Under the pieces are notes generated by a model that was given only the letters and a program-made list of their open reading frames with translations, ran no database searches and was not told where the DNA came from. From Actinomycetes bacterium (lineage in GTDB: Bacteria; Actinomycetota; Acidimicrobiia; Acidimicrobiales; RAAP-2), in contig JAKAZC010000013.1 of the NCBI GenBank assembly GCA_021826655.1, positions 1 to 18,879 of the forward strand: a stretch of DNA of 18,879 nucleotides, in the 5' to 3' direction. The translations under genes and the position numbers were made by a program. Numbering within the stretch: the first letter of the stretch is position 1; every line of letters begins with the position of its first letter. This document shows, in pieces, positions 1-6,918 of this stretch.

Positions 1-1
1 G

Positions 2-26
2 GCGCCGCCGGGACCCGGCGGGCGCC
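2..26. terminator. GC-rich stem-loop at left edge, possible terminator of an upstream gene
   Basis: Bases 5-12 and 14-21 are exact inverse complements around one central base. A folded form would have a stem of six GC pairs (5-10 with 16-21) and a five-base loop. GGCGCC copies at 1-6 and 21-26 flank it. There is no T-run, so it is at best a GC-type terminator for a gene off the left edge. The following bases to 91 hold only a possible -10 box for the next gene. Confidence 0.3.
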
Positions 27-80
27 CCGGGCGGCCGGGACGCGGCCCGGTCGATGAACCCGCCGACGGGGGCGCGCGGG

Positions 81-86
81 TACCAT
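81..86 (+). promoter_or_regulatory. possible -10 box for the oxidoreductase gene
   Basis: TACCAT fits the TANNNT pattern and ends five bases before the GTG at 92, with no Shine-Dalgarno sequence between them. That spacing would suit a leaderless or almost leaderless transcript. I see no convincing -35 box, so this rests on one short motif and its position. Confidence 0.25.
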
Positions 87-91
87 GCGCT

Positions 92-1114
92 GTGGCCCCG
101 GTACGACCATCCGAGCCCCTGGGGGCCGTCGGACTGATCCTGCCCACCTTCGTCCAGGACACCGTCCCGACGTGGGCGGGCACCCACTCCGGCGACCACG
201 GTGGGGCCGACCCACTGGTCGAGCTGGCCGAGCTGTGCCGACGTGCCGAGGCTGCGGGGGCCGACGCGCTGTGGGCCTGCGACCACCTCTTCTGGCACGG
301 CCCCTGCCTCGAGTGCCTGGTGGTCCTGACCGTGGCGGCCACGGCGACCGAGCGCGCCGCCCTGGGCTCCTGCGTCGTCCAGCTGCCGCTGCGCCGGGCC
401 GTGGGCGTGGCCAAGCAGGCCGCCACCCTGCAGGTGCTCAGCCGGGGCCGCATGATCCTGGGGGTCGGCGTCGGCAGCCATCCGGGCGAATACGAGCAGG
501 TCGGCGCCGCCTACCACCGCCGCGGCCACGACCTCGACACCGGCATCGGCGAGCTCCACCGGGCCTGGGGCTCCGGGGCGGGGGTCGACCGCGGCGACAC
601 CTCGTCGACCGACGCCACCGAGCGCTACCGCCAGCTGCCGGCCCCGTCCCCGGTGCCCGTCTGGGTCGGAGGCTCCTCGGAGGCGGCCCTGCGGCGGGCG
701 GCGCGCCTGGCCGACGGGTGGATGCCCCTCTTCCTGTCGGTGGACCAGTACGGCGACGCCGTGGAGCGGCTGCGCAAGGAGGCCGACGGCGCCGGCCGCC
801 CGGCCGGCGCCGTCACGCCGGCCATGGTGCTGTTCGTGTCGGTGGACGACGACCGGGACCGGGGCACGGCCCGGGGCACGGCCTGGATGGGCTCGCTCTA
901 CGGCCTGCCCCCCAAGGCGTTCGAGCGCCACCTGGTGGCCGGCGGGCCCGACGAGGTGGCGGCCCGGCTGGCCGAGTACCGGTCGGCGGGAGCCGAGCAC
1001 CTGGCCGTCTACGTCACCGACGACCGGCCGATCGACCAGTTCGAGCGCCTGGTGGCGGCGCTGCCCGCCGCCGGGATTCCGGCCCGGACCGCACCCGCCG
1101 CAGCACCGGCCTGA
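92..1114 (+). CDS. LLM class (luciferase-like) flavin/F420-dependent oxidoreductase
   Basis: This 340-residue protein has the TIM-barrel pattern of the bacterial luciferase-like family. Visible marks are an N-terminal GLILPTF strand, the 'AGADALWACDHLFW' segment (55-68), 'LSRGRMILGVGVGSHPGEY' (116-134), which is the usual cofactor-binding region, and 'PVPVWVGGSSEAALRRAARLADGWMP' (187-212), typical near the C-terminal half. Family members use FMN or, often in actinobacteria, F420 to oxidise or reduce alcohols, aldehydes or enones; the substrate cannot be read. The GTG at 92 was chosen because the protein begins about ten residues before the first conserved strand. The ATG at 85 is in another frame and gives an arginine/proline-rich shadow. 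The next gene starts 17 bases after its stop, so the two are probably co-transcribed. Length is normal for the family. Confidence 0.85.
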   Translation: MAPVRPSEPLGAVGLILPTFVQDTVPTWAGTHSGDHGGADPLVELAELCRRAEAAGADALWACDHLFWHGPCLECLVVLTVAATATERAALGSCVVQLPLRRAVGVAKQAATLQVLSRGRMILGVGVGSHPGEYEQVGAAYHRRGHDLDTGIGELHRAWGSGAGVDRGDTSSTDATERYRQLPAPSPVPVWVGGSSEAALRRAARLADGWMPLFLSVDQYGDAVERLRKEADGAGRPAGAVTPAMVLFVSVDDDRDRGTARGTAWMGSLYGLPPKAFERHLVAGGPDEVAARLAEYRSAGAEHLAVYVTDDRPIDQFERLVAALPAAGIPARTAPAAAPA

Positions 1115-1130
1115 GCAGAACCGAGGACCC

Positions 1131-2312
1131 GTGGACCGCACCGCACACATCGTTGGCACCGCCACCACCCCCATGCAGCGGCGCGACCTGACCATCGAGG
1201 CCATGGCCCACCAGGTGGTCGACCGCGCCCTGGCCGACGCCGGCATGACCCCCGACGAGGTCGACCTGGTCATCTTCGGCAACGCCACCGCCGGCCGCCT
1301 CCTCGACCAGGCCTGCATCCGGGGCCAGAGCTTCCTGCTCGACGCCGGGCTCCGCAACGCCGGGATCGTCAACGTGGACAACTCGTGCGCCGGAGGGGCC
1401 TCGGCACTGCACCTCGCCACCCTGTCGACGCTGGGGGGGGCCGGCACGGTCCTGGCCGTCGGGGTCGAGAAGATGTGGACCGGCGACCGCGGGGAGACCC
1501 TCGCCGGCATCGAGGACGGCGTGCCCGGCGACGACCGCGACTTCATGCACGCCAATTGGGAGAACCCGTCGGGCTCGGTACTGATGGCGCTCAACGCCAG
1601 GTGGACCGTCGAGCACATGACGACCTGGGGCACCACCCTCGAGCAGATCGGCGCGGCGGCCGTCAAGGCCCGGAGGCACGGCGCCCTCAACCCCCACGCC
1701 CAGTTCCAGACCGAGGTGACCCTGGAGGAGGTGCTCACGTCCTCCCCCATCGTGCCCCCGCTCACCCGTCTGATGTGCTCGTCGTTCACCGACGGCGCGG
1801 CCGCCGCCGTGCTCACGCTCGAGGCCCGGCGGGGGGCGCCCCGGATCCTGTCCAGCACGGCCCGGTCCGGCAACGGGGAGATCGACTACCACGAGCGCCT
1901 GGCCGAGACGGCGTCGGCCGCGTGGGACGCCTCGGGAGTCGATCCCGCCGACGTCGACGTGGTCGAGCTGCACGACGCCACCAGCGCCGAGGAGATCTGC
2001 GCCCTGGAGTCGCTCGGCTTCTACAAGCCCGGGGACGCCGGGCCGGCCACGGCGGCCGGGGACACCACGCTCGGCGGCGCCGGCGTGACCGTCAACACCA
2101 GCGGCGGGCTGGTCAGCCGGGGCCACCCGCTCGGTGCCACGGGGATCGCCCAGGTCGTCGAGTTGGTCGCCCAGCTGCGCGACGAGGCCGGGCCGCGCCA
2201 GGTACCGGGGGCCCGATTGGCGGTGGCCGCCAACACGGGTGGCATGATCGGGTCCCATGCAGGCACCACCGACGCGGCGTTCATCGGCATCCACGTCCTC
2301 GAGGCGGGCTGA
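1131..2312 (+). CDS. SCPx-type thiolase family protein
   Basis: This is a 393-residue thiolase-fold enzyme. The nucleophile cysteine is Cys86 in 'NSCAGGASAL'. 'ELHDATSAEE' (279-288) supplies the SCPx-type HDAT histidine, and 'GHPLGATG' (331-338) carries the second conserved histidine. The C-terminal 'AANTGGMIG' stands where biosynthetic and degradative thiolases carry their second catalytic cysteine (CxG), so that cysteine is missing, as in SCPx and archaeal-type thiolases. Such enzymes usually cleave or form beta-ketoacyl-CoA, including sterol or branched side chains. They often work with a DUF35 zinc-ribbon/OB-fold partner, which is absent here. The start is GTG with GAGGA just upstream. 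The next gene follows after three bases (stop TGA, GCG, start GTG), strongly suggesting one operon with the oxidoreductase before it and the FabH-type gene after it. Confidence 0.85.
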   Translation: MDRTAHIVGTATTPMQRRDLTIEAMAHQVVDRALADAGMTPDEVDLVIFGNATAGRLLDQACIRGQSFLLDAGLRNAGIVNVDNSCAGGASALHLATLSTLGGAGTVLAVGVEKMWTGDRGETLAGIEDGVPGDDRDFMHANWENPSGSVLMALNARWTVEHMTTWGTTLEQIGAAAVKARRHGALNPHAQFQTEVTLEEVLTSSPIVPPLTRLMCSSFTDGAAAAVLTLEARRGAPRILSSTARSGNGEIDYHERLAETASAAWDASGVDPADVDVVELHDATSAEEICALESLGFYKPGDAGPATAAGDTTLGGAGVTVNTSGGLVSRGHPLGATGIAQVVELVAQLRDEAGPRQVPGARLAVAANTGGMIGSHAGTTDAAFIGIHVLEAG

Positions 2313-2315
2313 GCG

Positions 2316-3248
2316 GTGATCGGACGCGGTGGCATCATCACCGGCTACGGCATCGCCGTGCCCGACAAGGTCGTCACCAACGACGACCTGTCCGTCACCC
2401 TGGACACCAGTGACGCCTGGATCCGCGAGCGCACCGGGATCCGCGAGCGCCGGATCGGCGGGACCACGTCCCAGCTGGCCATCGACGCCGGTCTGGCCGC
2501 CCTGGAGAACGCAGGGCGGCGACCCGACGAGATCGACGCCGTCATCCTGGCCACGACCACGCCGGACCAGATCGTGCCGGGCACGTCGGCCACCGTGCAG
2601 GACGGCATCGGCATCGTCGGTGGCGCCTTCGACGTGAACGCGGCCTGCTCGGGTTTCGTCTACGCCCTCACCGTGGCCCACGGGATGCTGGCCATCGGGT
2701 CCGAGCGGCTGCTGGTCGTCGGGTCCGAGACCCTCTCGAAGATCACCGACTGGGACGACCGCTCGGTCTCGATCCTGGTGGGTGACGGCGCCGGCGCGGT
2801 CGTGCTCGAGGCGGTCGACGGCCCCGGGCAGCTCCTGAGCTACAAGCTGGGCGCGGACGGGTCCCTGCGGCACCTGCTGAAGTGCGACCACGGCGGCTAC
2901 CTCTACATGAACGGCAAGGAGATCTTCCGCAAGGCGGTGTCGGTGGTGGTCGAGTCCGCCCTGGCCTCCATCGCCGAGGCAGGCCTCACCCCGGATCAGA
3001 TCGACGTGGTCGTCCCCCATCAGGCCAACCTCCGGATCATCAGCGCCGCCTGCCAGCGCCTGGGGATCCCCGAGGAGAAGGCCGTCGTGGTCATCGACCG
3101 CTACGGCAACACCTCGTCGGCCTCGATTCCGCTGGCCCTCGCCGACGCGCTCGACACCGGTCGGATCGAGGCCGGCCACCACGTCCTCCTGACCGGGTTC
3201 GGCGGCGGCATGACCTGGGCGAGCGCCGTGCTCAAGTGGGGCGGCTGA
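2316..3248 (+). CDS. fabH: 3-oxoacyl-ACP synthase III family protein (FabH-type)
   Basis: At 310 residues it matches the usual FabH length. The complete Cys-His-Asn triad is visible: Cys111 in 'NAACSGFVYAL', His235 in 'VPHQANLRI' and Asn265 in 'YGNTSSAS'. The N-terminal 'DAWIRERTGIRERR', 'VGDGAGAVVLE' (155-165) and 'YMNGKEIFRKAV' (197-208) are also standard for the family. FabH condenses an acyl-CoA primer with malonyl-ACP; relatives condense two acyl chains or act in secondary metabolism. No fabD, acpP, fabF or other fatty acid synthesis gene is adjacent. It may therefore be a pathway-specific copy working with the thiolase and oxidoreductase just upstream rather than the housekeeping enzyme; that is inference. 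The start GTG lies three bases after the thiolase stop. Confidence 0.88.
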   Translation: MIGRGGIITGYGIAVPDKVVTNDDLSVTLDTSDAWIRERTGIRERRIGGTTSQLAIDAGLAALENAGRRPDEIDAVILATTTPDQIVPGTSATVQDGIGIVGGAFDVNAACSGFVYALTVAHGMLAIGSERLLVVGSETLSKITDWDDRSVSILVGDGAGAVVLEAVDGPGQLLSYKLGADGSLRHLLKCDHGGYLYMNGKEIFRKAVSVVVESALASIAEAGLTPDQIDVVVPHQANLRIISAACQRLGIPEEKAVVVIDRYGNTSSASIPLALADALDTGRIEAGHHVLLTGFGGGMTWASAVLKWGG

Positions 3249-3266
3249 CCCTCCCCGTGCCCACGG

Positions 3267-4184
3267 ATGCCCGAGATCGCTGACGCCCCGTCCCTCGTCG
3301 TGCTCGCCGCGGGCATGGCCCGGCGCTACGGCGGTTGCAAGCCGTTGGCCCCGATCGGGCCCCACGGCGAGCCCGTACTCGATCTGCTGGTGGGCGACGC
3401 CGTCCGGGCCGGCTTCGGCCGGATCGTATTGGTCCTGCACCCCGAGTCGGGGCCGTCCATCCGCTACCACGTCGACCAGTGCTGGCCGGCGGCGATCGAC
3501 GTGGAATTCGTCGAACAGCGGCTGCCGCTCGGGACGGTCCACGCGGTGCTGGCCGCGGAGCCGGTCCTCGGCCCGGGCACGGCGTTCGGCGTGTCCAACG
3601 CCGACGACGTCTACGGCCAGGAGTCGATGGGCCTCCTGGCCGACCAGCTCCGGTCGGCCACGCCCGAGCACGCCCTGGTGGGATTCGCGCTCCGGGCCAC
3701 GGTGGCCACGGCCGACCCGGTGACCCGGGGGATCTGCACCGTCGGTCCCGACGGGCTCCTCGTCGCCCTCGACGAACGCCGCCAGGTGCACCCCGCGGGT
3801 GACTCCGGCGAGTTCGCGTCCGACGACGGACTCCGACCGGAGCGGCTCGCCGGTGACCTGCTCACCTCGGTCAACCTGTGGGGGTTCCGGGCCGGCATCT
3901 GGGACGTGTTCCACGGGGCCATGGACGCGTCCGGGCTCGACGTGGCGGCGTTGGTGGCCCGCGTGGCGGCAGGTGCCGAGGTGCCGAGGTCCGAGGTCCT
4001 CCTGCCCGAGGTGGTCTCGGCCATGGTGGCCGGGGGCGACGGTCTGCCCGTCCGGGTGCTCCCGACCGACGGGGAGCTGGTCGGGGTGACCCACGCCGCC
4101 GACCTTCCCGTGGTCAGCGCCGGGCTCGCCCGCCAGATGGCGTTCGGCCTCCGTCCGGCCGCGCTGTGGGCCGGGATTGCCTGA
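3267..4184 (+). CDS. NTP-transferase-type nucleotidyltransferase
   Basis: The 305-residue protein begins with the nucleotide-binding signature of sugar-phosphate nucleotidyltransferases, 'VLAAGMARRYGGCKPLAPIG' (12-31), including the Gly, Arg and Lys of the pyrophosphorylase loop. 'LPLGTVHAV' (86-94) follows. 'NADDVYG' (111-117) supplies a likely metal-binding aspartate. 'SVNLWGF' (201-207) is the usual late strand of the fold. The family joins a nucleotide to a sugar phosphate or related phosphate; the exact nucleotide and sugar cannot be told. It starts 18 bases after the FabH-type gene and ends three bases before the GtrA gene, so it sits at the joint between the acyl and glycan modules. 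Its likely role is making the activated donor for the glycosyltransferase downstream. The ribosome binding site is poor. Confidence 0.75.
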   Translation: MPEIADAPSLVVLAAGMARRYGGCKPLAPIGPHGEPVLDLLVGDAVRAGFGRIVLVLHPESGPSIRYHVDQCWPAAIDVEFVEQRLPLGTVHAVLAAEPVLGPGTAFGVSNADDVYGQESMGLLADQLRSATPEHALVGFALRATVATADPVTRGICTVGPDGLLVALDERRQVHPAGDSGEFASDDGLRPERLAGDLLTSVNLWGFRAGIWDVFHGAMDASGLDVAALVARVAAGAEVPRSEVLLPEVVSAMVAGGDGLPVRVLPTDGELVGVTHAADLPVVSAGLARQMAFGLRPAALWAGIA

Positions 4185-4187
4185 GCG

Positions 4188-4724
4188 GTGCCCTCGCGGG
4201 ACACCGGGGCGCGGATGACCACCATGGGCGCGGGAGCGCGCGGGCTGTGGCGGCGGGCCGGCACGCCCCAAGGACTCCGGATCATCAGGTACACCGCCGT
4301 GTCCGCCATCTCGGCGCTCACCTCGCTGGTGGTGCTGACCGTCGTCTACGGGGTCCTCCAACTGTGGGCGCCGGTGCCCAGCACCCTGTTCGCCAACGTC
4401 GTCGCCGGTGTCCCGTCGTACGTCCTCAACCGACGGTGGGTGTGGGGGAAATCGGGTCGATCCCACTGGTGGCGCGAGGTCCTGCCGTTCTGGGTCATGT
4501 CGCTGACGGGTATCGGATTCGCCCTGGTGACGGCCGCCGCGGCCAGGAATTTCGCCGATGTCCACCACCTGCACCACCTGGCCCGAACGGTCCTGGTGGT
4601 CGGGGCCAACATCGCGGCCTTCGGGATCCTGTGGGTCCTCAAGTACCTGGTGCTCAACCGCCTGTTCGCCCAGATCGCCACCTTCGAGCTCCACGACGAG
4701 GAGTCGACGCCGGCCGAACCGTGA
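4188..4724 (+). CDS. GtrA-type membrane protein
   Basis: This is a 178-residue protein with about four membrane segments (roughly 34-58, 66-82, 98-118 and 131-158). The GtrA-family sequence 'NVVAGVPSYVLNRRWVWGKSG' appears (70-90), followed by 'LNRLF' near the end of the last helix. GtrA proteins are thought to help move polyprenyl-phosphate-linked sugars across the membrane, usually next to a GtrB-like glycosyltransferase, as here. The GTG at 4188 lies in a TGA-GCG-GTG junction with the nucleotidyltransferase stop. The same nine-base junction precedes the FabH-type gene, which favours this start. ATG codons at 4215 and 4224 are alternatives that would remove a charged N-terminal tail without touching the membrane domain. 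Confidence 0.82.
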   Translation: MPSRDTGARMTTMGAGARGLWRRAGTPQGLRIIRYTAVSAISALTSLVVLTVVYGVLQLWAPVPSTLFANVVAGVPSYVLNRRWVWGKSGRSHWWREVLPFWVMSLTGIGFALVTAAAARNFADVHHLHHLARTVLVVGANIAAFGILWVLKYLVLNRLFAQIATFELHDEESTPAEP

Positions 4725-4766
4725 ACCGCAGGTGGACGACCGCCGCTGGGCACCCGGCCCGGCACC

Positions 4767-4772
4767 TAGGAT
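4767..4772 (+). promoter_or_regulatory. possible -10 box before the glycosyltransferase-methyltransferase gene
   Basis: TAGGAT is a good actinobacterial -10 match and lies 56 bases before the ATG at 4829, inside the 104-base gap after the GtrA gene. No clear -35 box is seen. It could give the fusion gene its own transcript besides readthrough from upstream. Confidence 0.35.
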
Positions 4773-4828
4773 ATGGTCGGCGATCGACCCACTGGGGCCG
4801 ACGACCGGTGCGGAGGGTTGACGACCTG

Positions 4829-6256
4829 ATGGCGAAGACGAACAAGCGGATCGGCGTGCTCGTGGTGGCGTACAACGCGGCAGCCACGCTGGCCAAGACA
4901 CTCGACCGGATCCCCGACGAGGTGCGCGGGGAGATCGAGGAGGTGATCGTCAGCGACGACCACAGCCAGGACTCGACCTATCTGGTGGGCCTGGGCTACC
5001 AACAGGTGTCGGAACTGCCGATCACCCTCATCCGTCAACCACAGAACCTGGGCTACGGCGGCAACCAGAAGGCCGGCTACAACCTGGCCATCGAACACGG
5101 TCTCGACATCGTCGTCATGCTCCACGGAGACGGCCAGTACGCCCCCGAGTCCCTGCCCGACCTGCTCGAGCCGCTGGTCAACGGTGAGGCGGACGCGGTC
5201 TTCGGCTCACGCATCATGGTCAAGGGTGCGGCCCGCCGTGGCGGCATGCCGCTCTACAAGTACGTCGGGAACCGGATCCTGTCGACGTTCGAGAACGCCG
5301 CCCTCGGCACCGAGCTCACCGAATTCCACTCGGGTTACCGGGCCTATTCGGTGGACGCACTCCGGAAGATCCCCTTCGAGCAGAACTCCGACGGCTTCAA
5401 CTTCGACACCCAGATCATCATCCAGCTCCACGACGCCGGCATGCGGATCGCCGAGGTGCCCATCCCCACCTACTACGGGGACGAGATCTGCTACGTCGAC
5501 GGCGTGGGCTACGCCGCCGACGTGACCAAGGACGTCATCGCCTACCGGCTCCACAAGGCGGGATTCGGCGACGGCAGCCGGATCAGCCTCACCGAGGAGT
5601 ACCAGCTCAAGCCGTCCGAGGACAGTTCGCACGGTCGGATCTCCACCATGATGGCCGCCCGGGCACCGGCCAAGGTCCTAGACCTCGGCTGTTCGAGCGG
5701 TCAGCTCGCCGAACGCCTCCAAGCGATGGGTCACCACGTGGTGGGCGTGGACATGCACGAGTTCCCGGCGGCGGCCGAGCGCATGAGCGCGTTCCACAAG
5801 GCCGACCTGTCCCAGGGGATCCCGCCGGAGGTGGGCACCGGATTCGACCTGGTCCTGATGGCCGACGTCCTGGAGCACCTCGGCACGCCCGGCACGCTCC
5901 TCGAACAGTGCAAGGACACGCTCGGACCCGAGGGATCCGTGATCCTCTGTGTGCCCAACATCGGCCACTGGTATCCGCGGTCCCGGGCCACCCTCGGGAT
6001 GTTCGACTACGACCAGCGGGGCATCCTGGACGCCACCCACCTCCGGTTCTTCACCCGGCGCAGCATCCGCAGGCTGGTCGAGCGGAGCGGGTTCACCGTA
6101 CGCCGGATGGAGCCTGTCGGACTCCCCCTCGACGCCCTCGGCCTGGAGGGAACCACGGGCCGGACCATCCGCCTCCTCGACCACGTGCTGGTCAGCCTGT
6201 GGCCGACGATGTTCGGGTACCAGTTCATCGTCGAGGCCACGCCCGACCACGTCTGA
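4829..6256 (+). CDS. bifunctional family 2 glycosyltransferase / class I SAM-dependent methyltransferase
   Basis: The 475-residue protein joins two enzymes. Residues 6-240 are a GT2 domain of the DPM1/GtrB type: 'GVLVVAYNAAATLAKTLDRIP', 'SDDHSQDST' (42-50), 'NLGYGGNQKAGYNLA', the metal-binding 'HGDGQY' (99-104) and 'GSRI'. It has no C-terminal membrane helices, unlike many GtrB proteins. Residues about 265-430 are a Rossmann methyltransferase: 'VLDLGCSSGQLAERL' (283-297) binds SAM, 'VVGVDMHE' gives the acidic strand, and 'FDLVLMADVLEHL' (339-351) and 'HLRFFTRRSIRRLVERSGF' (404-422) are typical of this group. The ATG at 4829 has GGAGG at 4812-4816; the frame is open far upstream but that part overlaps the GtrA gene. 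It probably transfers a sugar to a lipid carrier and methylates a product or partner. Such fusions are known by annotation; acceptor and sugar are unknown. Confidence 0.88.
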   Translation: MAKTNKRIGVLVVAYNAAATLAKTLDRIPDEVRGEIEEVIVSDDHSQDSTYLVGLGYQQVSELPITLIRQPQNLGYGGNQKAGYNLAIEHGLDIVVMLHGDGQYAPESLPDLLEPLVNGEADAVFGSRIMVKGAARRGGMPLYKYVGNRILSTFENAALGTELTEFHSGYRAYSVDALRKIPFEQNSDGFNFDTQIIIQLHDAGMRIAEVPIPTYYGDEICYVDGVGYAADVTKDVIAYRLHKAGFGDGSRISLTEEYQLKPSEDSSHGRISTMMAARAPAKVLDLGCSSGQLAERLQAMGHHVVGVDMHEFPAAAERMSAFHKADLSQGIPPEVGTGFDLVLMADVLEHLGTPGTLLEQCKDTLGPEGSVILCVPNIGHWYPRSRATLGMFDYDQRGILDATHLRFFTRRSIRRLVERSGFTVRRMEPVGLPLDALGLEGTTGRTIRLLDHVLVSLWPTMFGYQFIVEATPDHV

Positions 6257-6257
6257 T

Positions 6258-6292
6258 CCGTTCGGCGCGGGACCCGGCACCGGGCCGGACGG
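6258..6292 (+). terminator. stem-loop between convergent genes
   Basis: Bases 6258-6266 pair with 6284-6292 as a nine-pair stem (one G-U wobble) around a 17-base loop, starting two bases after the fusion gene's stop and ending 15 bases before the cysC stop. No T-run follows. A terminator for the plus-strand operon is the simplest reading; on the other strand the wobble becomes a mismatch. Confidence 0.4.
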
Positions 6293-6307
6293 GAACCCAT
6301 GGGCCGG

Positions 6308-6907
6308 TCAGACCACGGACCGGGCCAGCACCTCCAACACCGCGTCCACCGCGTCCCCGACCAACACGTCGGGCCCGATCGCCAGGTCCGGATGCTCGGG
6401 TACCTCGTAGGGGTCGTCGATCCCGGTGAACGACCCGAGCGCCCCTGCCGACGCCTTGGCGTAGAGGCCCTTCGGGTCCCGCGCCGCGCACTCGGCGGCC
6501 GGGGTGGCCATGAAGACCTCCACGAAGGGCAGGCCGGCCTCGGCGTGGATGCGTCGGGCGAACTCCCTCGATTCGGCATACGGGCTGATGACGGCCACGA
6601 CGGCCACCAGCGACGCGTCGGCGAACAGGCGGGCCACCTCGGCCACCCGACGGCAGTTCTCCAGGCGCTCGTCACGGCTGAATCCGAGGTCGGCGTTGAT
6701 GCCCGAGCGAAGGTTGTCGCCGTCCAGGCGGTAGGCGGCGCGCCCCCCGGCCACCAGGCGCCGCTCGACCGCGGTGGCCACGGTCGACTTGCCCGACCCC
6801 GACAGTCCGGTAAACCACAGGGTCGCCCCACCACCGCCGGCCAGCGGGGCCCGTTCGGAGCGGGACACGTCACCGTGGTGCCACGTGATGTCGGTGGCCG
6901 GCGGCAC
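6308..6907 (-). CDS. cysC: adenylyl-sulfate kinase
   Basis: The 199-residue protein is a typical APS kinase, which phosphorylates adenylyl sulfate to PAPS. It begins with the family's usual 'ITWHHGDVSRSERA' (7-20). 'GLSGSGKST' (34-42) is the Walker A loop, 'LDGDNLRSGINADLGFS' (61-77) binds APS, and 'RDERLENCRRVAEVA' and 'DPKGLYAKA' follow as in CysC. The GTG at 6907 was chosen because it starts just before the conserved N-terminus and 11 bases after the cysN stop; upstream in-frame codons belong to the cysN overlap. No good Shine-Dalgarno is seen, so translation may be coupled to cysN. It is the last gene of cysD-cysN-cysC. PAPS serves sulfate reduction or sulfotransferases; neither cysH nor a sulfotransferase is in the window. 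Confidence 0.93.
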   Translation of the reverse strand: MPPATDITWHHGDVSRSERAPLAGGGGATLWFTGLSGSGKSTVATAVERRLVAGGRAAYRLDGDNLRSGINADLGFSRDERLENCRRVAEVARLFADASLVAVVAVISPYAESREFARRIHAEAGLPFVEVFMATPAAECAARDPKGLYAKASAGALGSFTGIDDPYEVPEHPDLAIGPDVLVGDAVDAVLEVLARSVV

Positions 6908-6918
6908 GTGCGGTCGGA

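Noticed and set aside
85..1191. Open frame starting at ATG 85
   Set aside because: It has an ATG, but its product is an Arg/Pro/Gly shadow. The frame from GTG 92 carries the luciferase-like family pattern.
1014..4901. Minus-strand open frame of 1295 codons
   Set aside because: It is antisense to the thiolase, FabH, nucleotidyltransferase and GtrA genes, all of which carry clear family motifs. The frame is rich in Gly, Arg, His and Asp with no recognisable domain, as expected of antisense frames in GC-rich DNA.
4829..6256. Apparent frame joining of glycosyltransferase and methyltransferase as a sequencing error
   Set aside because: One continuous frame with a smooth linker joins complete domains, and such two-domain proteins are known by annotation, so a real fusion is more likely.
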